Origin: Shinella sp. CPCC 101442
GTDB lineage: Bacteria; Pseudomonadota; Alphaproteobacteria; Rhizobiales; Rhizobiaceae
Assembly (NCBI RefSeq): GCF_024704725.1
Contig: NZ_JALIQS010000001.1
Coordinates: forward strand, 682,001-746,000
DNA: 64,000 nt
Direction of reading: 5' to 3'
Position numbers and translations under genes: made by a program
Notes under the pieces: generated by a model
What the model was told of the DNA's origin: nothing
Seen by the model: only the letters and a program-made list of their open reading frames with translations
Database searches by the model: none
In this document: in pieces, positions 24,911 to 33,419 of the stretch
How positions within the stretch are numbered: the first letter of the stretch is position 1
Layout: each line of letters opens with the position of its first letter

Positions 24911-25969
24911 TCACAGGCTGACGGCCTCCCCCGCCTGATTGAAGAAATGCGCCTTGATCGGATTGCAGCTGAGTGCCACCGCACTTTCCAGCCGTATATC
25001 CGGCTGGCCACGCATCAGCGCCTTCAATTTTTCCGCCCCGGTATCGACCGTGACCACGGTGTAGCCGCCGAGCGGTTCGATCTCGTAGACCGTGGCCGGC
25101 CGCCCCGGACGCGCATCGTTCCACGGCTCGACCTTGAGGTCTTCCGGGCGCACGCCGACATGTGCGGCACCATCCGGAACGGCCTCGAGCGGCAGACTGA
25201 TCGTGCCGTCCGCCATTTCCAGCGCCTTGCCGCGCACCGCGGGCAGGATGTTCATCATGGGGGCGCCAAGCAGACGGGCGACATAACGGCTGACCGGCGT
25301 ATCGTAGATGGCGGTCGGCGAACCGATCTGGCGGATCTCGCCCTCTTCCATGATCGCCATACGGTCGGCGATCGACATGGCCTCTTCCTGGTCGTGCGTG
25401 ACATAGATCAGCGTCTGGCCGAGATCACGCTGGATGCGTTTCAGCTCCACGCGGGTTTCCTCGCGCAGCCGCGCATCGAGCGCCGAAATCGGATCGTCCA
25501 TGAGATAGGCGACGGGATCGCGCACGAGTGCGCGCGCAATCGCCACGCGCTGACGCTCGCCACCGGAAAGCTGCGCCGGCGGCTTGTGCAGCAGGTGGGA
25601 AATATGAAGCTTCGCTGCGACGGCCTCGACGCGGGCGCGGATCTTGTCCTCCGGCACCTTGCGCTCGACGAGCGGGAAGCGGACGTTCTCGCCCGCCGTC
25701 ATATGCGGAAAGAGCGCGAGGTTCTGGAACACCATCGCCACGTTGCGGTCGGCAGGCGAGATGCGGTTGACCGGCTTGCCACCGATCAGGATCTCGCCTT
25801 CGTCCGGCGTCTCCAGTCCCAGGATCAGCTTCAGCACGGTGGATTTTCCAGAGAGCGGCGGTCCGAAGAAACAGAAAAACTCGCCCGGCTGGATATCGAA
25901 GCTCGCATTGTTGACGGCGAGGGTCTTGCCGAAACGCTTCGTGACATTGCGGAAGGAAATACCGGCCAT
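24911..25969 (-). CDS. ABC transporter ATPase, MalK/UgpC type, Walker B glutamate replaced by Asp
   Basis: A 352-residue CUT1-type ATPase with an N-terminal nucleotide-binding domain and C-terminal TOBE region (VGVRPEDL). Walker A GPPLSGKST is at 36-44, the signature LSGGERQ at 134-140 is perfect, and the H-loop YVTHDQEE is intact. Walker B reads YLMDDPISALDA: Asp159 stands where the catalytic Glu belongs. The partner ATPase next door has the reverse defect, so the two probably form an obligate heterodimer. Start ATG 25969 follows GGGAGGTTTGAGC; a TTG two codons upstream overlaps the neighbour's stop and is an alternative. Confidence 0.92.
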   Translation of the reverse strand: MAGISFRNVTKRFGKTLAVNNASFDIQPGEFFCFFGPPLSGKSTVLKLILGLETPDEGEILIGGKPVNRISPADRNVAMVFQNLALFPHMTAGENVRFPLVERKVPEDKIRARVEAVAAKLHISHLLHKPPAQLSGGERQRVAIARALVRDPVAYLMDDPISALDARLREETRVELKRIQRDLGQTLIYVTHDQEEAMSIADRMAIMEEGEIRQIGSPTAIYDTPVSRYVARLLGAPMMNILPAVRGKALEMADGTISLPLEAVPDGAAHVGVRPEDLKVEPWNDARPGRPATVYEIEPLGGYTVVTVDTGAEKLKALMRGQPDIRLESAVALSCNPIKAHFFNQAGEAVSL

Positions 25970-25971
25970 GC

Positions 25972-27066
25972 TCAAACCTCCCGGATCGCGACGCCGGTCG
26001 CGGCATCGAACATACGGGCAAAGCGCGGTTCGACGGCGACATGGACGGTCTCGCCTGTCTGGACGGCGATATCATTGTCGAACACGGCTTTCACCCTCTG
26101 CTCCCCGTCGCCGAAGTGAACGACGGTGCGCGCGCCGATGCGCTCGATGAAGGTGACGGGCATGGCAAGTCCCTGCCCCGCTGTTGCCAGCACCACACGC
26201 TCCGGGCGGAAGCCATAGACGACCTCACGCACGCCGTTTGTCCGCGCCACGGCAGAGAGCGCGGGATCGAGCGGCGCGGTCACACCGAGCGCACCGAGAT
26301 CGATCACCAGGCCGCGGTCGCTATCGGCAAGCGTGCCCTTGAGCAGGTTCATGCCCGGCGAGCCGATGAAATCGGCAACGAACAGATTGACGGGGTCGTT
26401 ATAGACCTCCAGCGGCGTACCGACCTGCTGCAAAACGCCGTGATCCATGACGGCGATGCGGTCCGCCATGGTCATCGCTTCGAGCTGGTCGTGCGTGACA
26501 TAGACCATGGTCTGGCGGAACTGGCGCTGGAGATGCTTGAGCTCGGTGCGCATGACGGCGCGGAAGGCCGCGTCGACGTTGGAAAGCGGCTCGTCCAGCA
26601 GGAAGATCGCCGGTTCCACGATGGCCGAGCGGCCGATCGCCAGGCGCTGGAGGATATTGACCGAGAGCTTGGCCGAGGGCTTGTCGAGCATCGGCGTCAG
26701 CTGCAGGAAATCGGCCATCGCCTTGACGCGACGGTCGGTTTCGGATGCGGAGGTCCCACGCACTTTCAGGCCGTAGGCCAGATTGTCGTAGACGTTCATA
26801 TGGGTAAAGATCGCGTAGTTCTGGAACACGAAGCCGACGCCGCGCCGGCCCATGGCGACGCCGTTCATGTCGCGGCCGTCGAAGGTGATGCGCCCCCCGC
26901 TCGGCTGCTCCATGCCGGCGATCATGTTCATGGTCGTGGACTTGCCGCAGCCGGACGGGCCGAGCAGCGCCATGAACTCGCCGTCGCGGATTTCGAGATC
27001 CATCGTCTTCAGCGCCGTGAAGGCCCCGAAACGCTTGACCAGGTTTTCAAGGTGGATGGCGGTCAT
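25972..27066 (-). CDS. ABC transporter ATPase, MalK/UgpC type, degenerate signature motif
   Basis: A 364-residue CUT1-type ATPase. Walker A GPSGCGKST is at 36-44, Walker B FLLDEPLSNVDA is intact with Glu159, and the H-loop is YVTHDQLEA. The ABC signature reads LSVNILQ (134-140) where LSGGQ is expected, so it cannot complete a partner's site. A regulatory C-terminal region with VYGFRPERVVLA follows. Together with the neighbouring ATPase it would give one complete and one dead composite site. It lies 2-4 bp from both flanking genes, all in the binding-protein-first operon. Confidence 0.92.
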   Translation of the reverse strand: MTAIHLENLVKRFGAFTALKTMDLEIRDGEFMALLGPSGCGKSTTMNMIAGMEQPSGGRITFDGRDMNGVAMGRRGVGFVFQNYAIFTHMNVYDNLAYGLKVRGTSASETDRRVKAMADFLQLTPMLDKPSAKLSVNILQRLAIGRSAIVEPAIFLLDEPLSNVDAAFRAVMRTELKHLQRQFRQTMVYVTHDQLEAMTMADRIAVMDHGVLQQVGTPLEVYNDPVNLFVADFIGSPGMNLLKGTLADSDRGLVIDLGALGVTAPLDPALSAVARTNGVREVVYGFRPERVVLATAGQGLAMPVTFIERIGARTVVHFGDGEQRVKAVFDNDIAVQTGETVHVAVEPRFARMFDAATGVAIREV

Positions 27067-27069
27067 GGC

Positions 27070-28026
27070 TCAAGCCTCCTTCGCCGCATTCATGCGGCTG
27101 ATGGCAAGCGATACGAGAATGGAAAGCGCGATCAGGATGACGAGCGCGATAGCTGCGACATAGCCCCAGATCAGATCCTGCTGCGTCACCTTGTAGATAT
27201 AGACGGAGATGGTTTCCGTCGCGACACCCGGCCCGCCGCCCGTCATGATGTAGAGCGTGTCGAAGATCTTGAAGTTCTCGATGACGCGGATCGACAGCGC
27301 GATGATGATGATCGTCTTCATCTTCGGCATGACGATGGTGCGGAAGCGCTGCGACCAGCTCGCGCCGAGCAGTGTCGCGGCGCGCATCTGATCCTCAGGC
27401 ACGCCGACGAGCCCGGCGAGCAGAATGAGGAACATCAGCGGCGTCCACTGCCAGATATCGGCGATCATCACGGCGATCAGCGCCGTACCGGGGCTCGACA
27501 GCCAGGCGAGCGCGAAGGGGCGGCCGATCAGCGTCGAGACGATGTCGTTCACCGGCCCGCCGGACTGGAACAGCATGAAGAACATGTAGCCGGCGACGGC
27601 GGGCACGACCATCATGGGAATGAGCATGACGGAATAGAACAGGCGCTTGCCAACGAAATTGTCCATGAAGAGGATGGCAAGGCCGAGACCCAGCAGGAAT
27701 TCGGCCGGCACGCAGATCGCCATAACCAGCGCCGTGCGACCTAGGGCATCCCAGAAGCGGCTATCGGCTGCAAGGTCGGTATAGTTGGCGAAGTTGTTCC
27801 ACAGTTCATAGGCCTGCCACCAGCCGATGCCGTCGAGCGGCGACCAGTCGGTGAGGCTGATATAGAGCTGCATCAAGAGCGGAAAGACCGCGATGAAGAG
27901 CACCAGCAACTGGGCCGGCAGCGTCAGCATCAGGCCAAGGCGGCGTCCACCGTCCTCGATGCGGGTCTCGGGCGTCGAACGGTCGCCGGTCACGGAGAGT
28001 TTCTCCTCGGTTGCGAGCATGCTCAT
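27070..28026 (-). CDS. Carbohydrate ABC transporter permease, MalF/UgpA type
   Basis: A 318-residue CUT1 permease with about six membrane segments. [20 protein letters not shown] starts the first, and the EAA loop is [20 protein letters not shown] (about residues 212-231), where the ATPase docks. The ATG at 28026 overlaps the stop of the second permease gene as ATGA. It would pair with that permease to form the channel for the sugar bound by the 538-residue binding protein. The longer open frame upstream is only the reverse of the neighbouring gene. Confidence 0.92.
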   Translation of the reverse strand: MSMLATEEKLSVTGDRSTPETRIEDGGRRLGLMLTLPAQLLVLFIAVFPLLMQLYISLTDWSPLDGIGWWQAYELWNNFANYTDLAADSRFWDALGRTALVMAICVPAEFLLGLGLAILFMDNFVGKRLFYSVMLIPMMVVPAVAGYMFFMLFQSGGPVNDIVSTLIGRPFALAWLSSPGTALIAVMIADIWQWTPLMFLILLAGLVGVPEDQMRAATLLGASWSQRFRTIVMPKMKTIIIIALSIRVIENFKIFDTLYIMTGGGPGVATETISVYIYKVTQQDLIWGYVAAIALVILIALSILVSLAISRMNAAKEA

Positions 28027-28883
28027 TGCTTGAGCGCTCCGAAGGTCAGACCGCGCACCAGATGCTTCTGGATGGCGATGCCCATGATGACAGGCGGGAC
28101 GGCGGCGATCAGGCCGAGTGCGGCCTTGGCGCCATAAAGCTGGCCGGTCATGGAGGACGACAGCGAAGCCATGTAGACCGGGATGGTCACCCATTCGCGC
28201 GTCGTCAGAAGCAGCGCGATGAGATAGTCCGACCAGTTCAGGATGAAGACGAAAAGCGCGGAGCTGGCGAGTGCCGGGCGCATCATCGGCAGCGTGATCT
28301 TCATGAAGACGCGCAGGCGCGAGCAGCCTTCGACCAGCGCCGCATCCTCGATTTCGCGCGGCATGTCGTCGAAGAAGGTCTTCATCAGCCAGAAGGCGAA
28401 GGGCAGCGTGACGATGCCGTAGATCAGGGCCAGCCCCCACCAGGTATCGACGAGGCCGAAGAAGGCCCACATGATCATGACGGGGATCATGACCGCCATC
28501 GGCGGAAAAAGCCGGAGCTGGATGAGCGCGAGCGGCAGGTTCTGCCCCGAACCGAAGCGCGACAGGCCATAGGCGCCGGCCGTGCCCGCCGTCATGGCGA
28601 TCAGCGTGCCGAAGACGGCGGAGAGCAACGACGCCAGGATAGGCTTTCCGGCGGTGCGGTCGAGCGCGACGATGAGGTCGGAGGTCGAAGTGCCGAAGAT
28701 GAAGCGGAAGTTGTCGAGCGTCGGGCTCTTCGGCCACCAGGTCAGGTCGGCGCCGGCGGCAGACCATTCGGCAATCGGCTTGAAGGCCATCGAGGCCATC
28801 CAGAGCGTCGGGATGAGCGTGACCGCCAGCGCCAGAAGAATGGCGGTGTAGCGGAAGATCTCGAAGGTCAGCGAGCGGTTCAT
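28023..28883 (-). CDS. Carbohydrate ABC transporter permease, MalG/UgpE type
   Basis: A 286-residue CUT1 permease. The first membrane segment is [20 protein letters not shown], and the EAA loop [20 protein letters not shown] is near residue 180. [17 protein letters not shown] precedes it, as in MalG-type permeases. I use the ATG at 28883; it has only a weak ribosome site, and a GTG six codons upstream is possible. It follows the binding-protein gene after a 77-bp gap that contains a strong hairpin. Confidence 0.9.
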   Translation of the reverse strand: MNRSLTFEIFRYTAILLALAVTLIPTLWMASMAFKPIAEWSAAGADLTWWPKSPTLDNFRFIFGTSTSDLIVALDRTAGKPILASLLSAVFGTLIAMTAGTAGAYGLSRFGSGQNLPLALIQLRLFPPMAVMIPVMIMWAFFGLVDTWWGLALIYGIVTLPFAFWLMKTFFDDMPREIEDAALVEGCSRLRVFMKITLPMMRPALASSALFVFILNWSDYLIALLLTTREWVTIPVYMASLSSSMTGQLYGAKAALGLIAAVPPVIMGIAIQKHLVRGLTFGALKQ

Positions 28884-28920
28884 GATCGCAAAGGTCACTT
28901 GTCGAAAACAGGAAGAAGGC

Positions 28921-28943
28921 GCCGGGCGAACAGGCCGCCCGGC
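28921..28943 (-). promoter_or_regulatory. Intercistronic 8-bp hairpin after the binding-protein gene
   Basis: GCCGGGCG pairs with CGCCCGGC around a seven-base loop in the gap between the binding-protein stop and the permease start. There is no T-run. Placement matches the hairpins after two other binding-protein genes in this window and fits message stabilisation. Confidence 0.55.
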
Positions 28944-28960
28944 GATCGGGTCATGCCGGC

Positions 28961-30577
28961 TCAGCCGGCCAGCGGATCGAGCACCGTCGGCCACGCCTGC
29001 TTGTTCGACTTGATGGCTTCGAGCAGCTTGTCCTCACCCGTGCGTCGCGCGATGCGCTGCCATTGCTTCTCGGTATCGGCCATCGCCTCCTCCGGCGTCT
29101 TCGCCTTGGTCAGCGCTGCCATGAGGTTTTCATCGAGCGCGTTGTGGAATGCGGTCGCGCCCGGATAGTTGATCGACGGCACGGTTCGCGCCACCGTCTC
29201 CCGCACCACGTCCATGTGGTAGTCATGATAGGTCTGGCGCACCAGCGGATCGGCGAAGTTCGACAGCTGGAACGGGTCGAAATAGCCGCCCGGATTGGCC
29301 GTCATCCAAGAATAGATGCGGCTGGAACCCAGCCATTGCAGCAGCAGGTAGCAGACCTCGGGATGTTTGCTCTGCGCCGAGACCGACGCCGAGAGGTTGA
29401 GCCACAGGACAGAGCGGCTGACGAGCTGGCCGCCGACATCGCGGCCGGGCGGCAGCATGGAACCGATCTTGCCGGTGACCTTGGAGCCCTCGTTCGCCTT
29501 GTTGTCGAGGAACTTCGGCAGGTTCGAGAAGGCGCAGGTCATCGCAGCACCACCCGAGGCGAAATTGCCGTACTGTTCCGGCCAGCCCCAGGAAATCGCA
29601 TCCGGCGAATGGTGGCTGAGCGTTTCGACATATTCCTGCGTGGCGAGATAGCCGGCCTCGGAATTGATCAGGGCCTTGCCGTCGTCGCCGAACAGGAACT
29701 GGTTGGGCGAGCCCATCGAGACGAAGCGCTGATACCAGTTGGTATAGCCCCAGCCCTGGTTGCGCAGGTCGGTCGAGCCGAACAGACCCTTGTCCGGGCG
29801 GTGGAAGAAGGCCGCGACGTCGGCATGTTCCTTCCAGGTGCGCGGCGGTGCGAGCGCATAGCCGTATTTGTCGGAAAAGGCTTTCTTCTCGGTCTCGTCG
29901 TTGAACAGATCGGTGCGGTAGTTCCAGGTCTGGAAGTCGCCGTCGAGCGACACGCCGTAGGTCGAGCCACGATACTGGTTGAGAAGCGACACACCCTTGG
30001 CACCGTTGACGTAACCACGCTCCGGATCGTCCCATTCGGGCTTGTGGGTCGCGACATAGTCGTCGAGCTTGATGATGCCGGCCGTCTCGGCGAGATCGCC
30101 CAGACGGTTCCACTCCACCGCATAGATGTCGAACGCCCCACCCTTGGTGGAGATGTCCTGCATCGTCTTGGTGAATTCCTGGCCGTTCGGCACGCCGACA
30201 ATGTCGAGCGTGATGCCGGTTTCCTTTTCCCACAGCTCCTTGATGGAAGGCGCGCCGGCCGGAAAGGCCTGCGTCAGCTGGCCGATCGATCCATCGGAAA
30301 GGCCGAGCACGATGCGCTCCGGCGCCTTGCCGGCGGCCTTCAGCGCCTTGGCGGCCTCGACGGCGCGGCCTTCCGGCGTGTCGGCGCCATACTGGTAACG
30401 CTCGGCGCCTTCAAATCCGGTCGGACCGCCGATCATGCCGGGCGCGAGCGCGTCGGCCGCAAAGGCCCGGCCCGGACGGATGAACTGCGGTGCGATACCG
30501 ATGGCAGCAGTCAATGCAAATGTCTTCGCGCCGGCTGCCAGAAGGCCACGGCGCGAGACCGTCAGAATCTCGCTCAT
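28961..30577 (-). CDS. Extracellular solute-binding protein with Tat-type signal
   Basis: A 538-residue family 1 binding protein, longer than MalE-type proteins (about 420). The N-terminus has a twin-arginine motif [11 protein letters not shown] followed by a hydrophobic stretch and AFA|AD cleavage region, suggesting export of a folded protein by Tat. [20 protein letters not shown] and [15 protein letters not shown] mark the first lobe. Size and the paired ATPases resemble the rhizobial glycerol importer (GlpSTPQV), but the rest of the operon encodes sugar dehydrogenase, isomerase and lactonase. First gene of the operon, with a GGAGGAGAACATCA site. Confidence 0.9.
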   Translation of the reverse strand: MSEILTVSRRGLLAAGAKTFALTAAIGIAPQFIRPGRAFAADALAPGMIGGPTGFEGAERYQYGADTPEGRAVEAAKALKAAGKAPERIVLGLSDGSIGQLTQAFPAGAPSIKELWEKETGITLDIVGVPNGQEFTKTMQDISTKGGAFDIYAVEWNRLGDLAETAGIIKLDDYVATHKPEWDDPERGYVNGAKGVSLLNQYRGSTYGVSLDGDFQTWNYRTDLFNDETEKKAFSDKYGYALAPPRTWKEHADVAAFFHRPDKGLFGSTDLRNQGWGYTNWYQRFVSMGSPNQFLFGDDGKALINSEAGYLATQEYVETLSHHSPDAISWGWPEQYGNFASGGAAMTCAFSNLPKFLDNKANEGSKVTGKIGSMLPPGRDVGGQLVSRSVLWLNLSASVSAQSKHPEVCYLLLQWLGSSRIYSWMTANPGGYFDPFQLSNFADPLVRQTYHDYHMDVVRETVARTVPSINYPGATAFHNALDENLMAALTKAKTPEEAMADTEKQWQRIARRTGEDKLLEAIKSNKQAWPTVLDPLAG

Positions 30578-30730
30578 TGATGTTCTCCTCCATGCCGAGA
30601 GGTCTCCTCACCCGTCAGCGTGATGAGTAATGGTCGCCGCAATGATGCATGTCAACATCAAAAGCAATCATATTGCATCTTTTATCGACCTCAATTAGGT
30701 ATCGAGTGATGAACCATATCGCCAACTGAC

Positions 30731-30847
30731 GGGAAATGATGAGGTTTCTAGGTATCACTCCTGTGGTTTTTTGAGGAAAAGCCATTCGAAATATGCGCAC
30801 CACCTTGTATTTGGCCCGCAGAGAAATACATCATTTCCCATCATTTC
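30731..30847. promoter_or_regulatory. Repeated CATCATTTC elements between divergent operon and LacI gene
   Basis: GGGAAATGATG at 30731-30741 is the exact reverse complement of CATCATTTCCC at 30829-30839. A further CATCATTTC at 30839-30847 repeats it in tandem at 10-bp spacing, ending right before the LacI reading frame. The 270-bp region between 30577 and 30848 is otherwise AT-rich promoter DNA. These are candidate sites for the LacI protein encoded at 30863; none has a classical AGCGCT core, so this is tentative. Confidence 0.4.
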
Positions 30848-30862
30848 GTGAAAGGACAGGCT

Positions 30863-31882
30863 TTGCGCTCGACATTGATGGACATTGCCCGTGAAGCCGG
30901 GGTCTCGCCGGCGACGGTGGACAGGGTCCTCAACAATCGCATGGGGGTGCGCGAAAGAACCCGCGACGCCGTGCTTGAGACCGCGCGGAAACTCGGCTAC
31001 CTCGCCACGCCCTTTTCCGAGACGCTGCAAACGTCCGGAAAAATCCGGCTCGATTTCGTCCTGCCGGCCGGCACGAACACCTTCATAGCCAATCTCCTCA
31101 CGCAGATCGTCAACCAGGGCGCCCTTCAGGAAGACCTCGACATCCGGATCCAGTCTATCGAAGGCTTCAATCCGGATACGCTTGCCCGCACGCTGCATGC
31201 GCTGGTCGGCGTGACGCAGGGCGTCGGCGTGATTGCCCTCGACCATCCGACGGTGCGCGAGGCCATGCGCGCACTCTCGCTGTCCGGCGTGCCGATTGTC
31301 ACCCTCGCCTCCGATATCCTTCATGTCCCGCGTGCCGGCTATGTGGGCATCGACAACCGGGCGGCGGGACGGCTTGCCGGCTATCTGCTCGGCCGGTTTC
31401 TCGGCGGCGGCACCAAGCGCAAGATTGCGCTGTTTGCCGGCTCGCTCTCCTATCGTGGCCACGAAGAGCGCGAGATGGGCTTTCGCCACGTCATTATGGA
31501 AGAATTCCGCGATCTCGATATCGTCGAGCTGCGCGAAGTCCGCGACGACCGGCAGCGCGCCTATGAGGAAGCGGTCGCGCTGTTCAAGCGCCACCCCGAT
31601 CTCTCCGGCATCTACAATATCGGCGCCGGCAATGCCGGGATCGGGCAAGCATTGCACGAAGCCGGCATGGCATCCTCCGTCATCTTCGTCGGTCACGAAC
31701 TGACGGAGAGCACCAAGCGTTTTCTTCTCGACGGCACCATCGATGCCGTCATCGACCAAAACCCGCGGGTGGAGGCACGCGAAGCGATCTCGGTACTGAA
31801 GAACACGATCCTCGGCCAGAAATTCGAACACCACCCGCCGCGGCTTCAGGTCATCTTCCGAGAAAACATCCCGGAATCCTGA
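30863..31882 (+). CDS. LacI-family transcriptional regulator
   Basis: A 339-residue LacI-family regulator starting from TTG at 30863, which follows AAAGGACAGG at good spacing; a GTG at 30848 would add five residues. The helix-turn-helix STLMDIAREAGVSPATVDRVL is typical, followed by the ligand domain starting RLDFVLPAGTNTFIANLL. C-terminal segments DAVIDQNPRVEAREAI match sugar-responsive family members. Divergent from the 11-gene sugar operon, so it is the obvious local regulator, in addition to the LacI at the operon's far end. Confidence 0.9.
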   Translation: MRSTLMDIAREAGVSPATVDRVLNNRMGVRERTRDAVLETARKLGYLATPFSETLQTSGKIRLDFVLPAGTNTFIANLLTQIVNQGALQEDLDIRIQSIEGFNPDTLARTLHALVGVTQGVGVIALDHPTVREAMRALSLSGVPIVTLASDILHVPRAGYVGIDNRAAGRLAGYLLGRFLGGGTKRKIALFAGSLSYRGHEEREMGFRHVIMEEFRDLDIVELREVRDDRQRAYEEAVALFKRHPDLSGIYNIGAGNAGIGQALHEAGMASSVIFVGHELTESTKRFLLDGTIDAVIDQNPRVEAREAISVLKNTILGQKFEHHPPRLQVIFRENIPES

Positions 31883-32302
31883 GATTCATGAAGGAAGACC
31901 TGAGCGCCAGCCGGCTCTCGTCAGCGCGACTGGTATTTTTGCCGCTGTTGGTATTGCCAATTTGTTGGGCGTCAGGATCGGCGGCATGACGGCCTGCGCC
32001 GCTATCTCGGCAAGCCTATCGCCGCCCCCAAAGCGGCCACCTACCGACCAGCGATCGTGCTAACCGTGATAGCCGCACGCTACACCGTCGGCGGTTCGCC
32101 CTTCACCCTGCGCGCAGCCGAATGGTTCATCCTCTTCTCGAAGGCGGTTCTGGCGATGCTCAAGCCGCAGAATATCGAAGATGCCGCCCCAGGCGGCGGC
32201 GCTTTTCCATTCTTGACCCTTTCTTCATGCTCCTCACGTAAGGAAAACTGACGGCAATTCTTCGCCGGGAGCCGAAATGGGGCAGGTTCTGAGTGGGTCG
32301 CA
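31883..32302. other. Intergenic region, no gene recognised
   Basis: This 420-bp stretch separates the LacI gene from the amide-type cluster. It contains a GCCGCC-CCA-GGCGGC hairpin at 32183-32197 followed by a weak CTTTT tract, possibly a terminator for the LacI gene, and a TTGACC at 32213-32218 that could be a -35 for the cluster, although no good -10 follows. I see no convincing coding sequence. Confidence 0.5.
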
Positions 32303-33412
32303 ATGGCGAGTGTACGTTCATTTGAGGCAGGGGATGTGGATGCGGTCGCGGATCTCTTCCAGCGACTGCTGCGCAAGAGCGGTCAGCCGGCAAACGACGA
32401 CCTGAAGGCCTACATCCACACCCTCTTCCTCGACGGCGCCAACCGCGACGCCGGCCTTTTCTCGCGCGTGCATGTGCGCACCGACGGCACCGTCTCCGGT
32501 TTCCTCGGCGTGTTGCCCGTCGAGATGCAGTTCGAAGGGCGGCGCCTGCTGGCCGCCAATTGCGGCACCTTTGCCTGCGACGACCGCGACAGCGACCCCT
32601 TTGCCGGCGCGCGCCTCCTGCGCGACGTGCTCTCGGGCCCGCAGGACCTGTCCTTTAGCGAGACCTCGAACGACATATCCACCGACATGTGGCGGACGAT
32701 GCGCGCGGGCGTGCTCGCCTCCTACAGCCTGGAATGGCTGCGTATTCTCAAACCCGCCGCCTTCGCGCTGGAAGCGGTAGCCGGGAAAGTTTCGGCCGCG
32801 CGCCTCTTGTCGCCCGTCGCGAAACTTGGCGATGCCATCCTGTGCCGGCGCGGCGGCAAGCAGACCTGGTCGCACTATGCGCCGCTTGCCGGCAAGGCCG
32901 ATGCCTTCGCGGCGACACCCGCCGACAACGCCGAGTTCGCCGCCCTCGGCGTTGAGCTTGTCGCCCAGTTTCCCCTGCGTCCCGCCTGGGACCAGCCCAC
33001 GCTCGAGGCCATGCTGAAACACGCCGAGCGCAAGGCGCTGCATGGCGAGCGCATCCAGCACATCGTGCGTGCGCGATCCGGCAAGCCTGTCGGCCTCTAT
33101 CTCTATTACGGCAATCCCGGCGGCATCGGCCGCGCCGTGCAGGTGATGGCGGCACCGGGACAGGAAGCGATCGTCATCGACTGCCTTATCCGCAATGCCC
33201 ATGAACGCGGCCTCGTCGCCGTCAGGGGCCGCACGCAGCCGCAGCTGTTGCAGGCGATGATCGGCAAGAAATGCGCTTTCCTGCACACGTCCTCGACCGT
33301 CGTGCACGCCCGCGACCCCGCCATTCTCGCCGCGCTGACGCACGGCCAGCCCTTCCTCAATGGCCTTGCCGGCGAGGGCTGGACGCGCCTCATCGGCGAC
33401 CGCTTCGGATAG
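32303..33412 (+). CDS. GNAT-fold N-acetyltransferase-like protein
   Basis: A 369-residue protein. The first about 150 residues resemble a GNAT domain (SVRSFEAGDVDAVADLFQRL at the start, RTDGTVSGFLGVLPVEMQF in the core strands), and the C-terminal half (KPVGLYLYYGNPGGIGRAV, DCLIRNAHERGLVAVRGR) may be a second GNAT-like unit. No signal peptide or membrane segment. It is the first gene of the AsnB-ACP-ligase-NadE cluster and ends 8 bp before the asparagine synthase start. It could acylate an amine made or used by the pathway. Substrate unknown and the GNAT call is by pattern only. Confidence 0.65.
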   Translation: MASVRSFEAGDVDAVADLFQRLLRKSGQPANDDLKAYIHTLFLDGANRDAGLFSRVHVRTDGTVSGFLGVLPVEMQFEGRRLLAANCGTFACDDRDSDPFAGARLLRDVLSGPQDLSFSETSNDISTDMWRTMRAGVLASYSLEWLRILKPAAFALEAVAGKVSAARLLSPVAKLGDAILCRRGGKQTWSHYAPLAGKADAFAATPADNAEFAALGVELVAQFPLRPAWDQPTLEAMLKHAERKALHGERIQHIVRARSGKPVGLYLYYGNPGGIGRAVQVMAAPGQEAIVIDCLIRNAHERGLVAVRGRTQPQLLQAMIGKKCAFLHTSSTVVHARDPAILAALTHGQPFLNGLAGEGWTRLIGDRFG

Positions 33413-33419
33413 GTCGGCC

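Noticed and set aside
28026-28767. A longer version of the 27070-28026 permease reading through 28767
   Set aside because: The added 247 residues are Arg/His-rich sequence from the reverse frame of the neighbouring permease, and the ATGA overlap gives a proper start at 28026.
32156-32251. A 31-codon frame (MLKPQNIEDAAPGGGAF...) just before the amide-type cluster, as a possible precursor peptide
   Set aside because: No good ribosome site, no recognised leader, and the cluster has an ACP and ligase rather than peptide-modifying enzymes. The GGCGGC run inside it is better explained as a hairpin.
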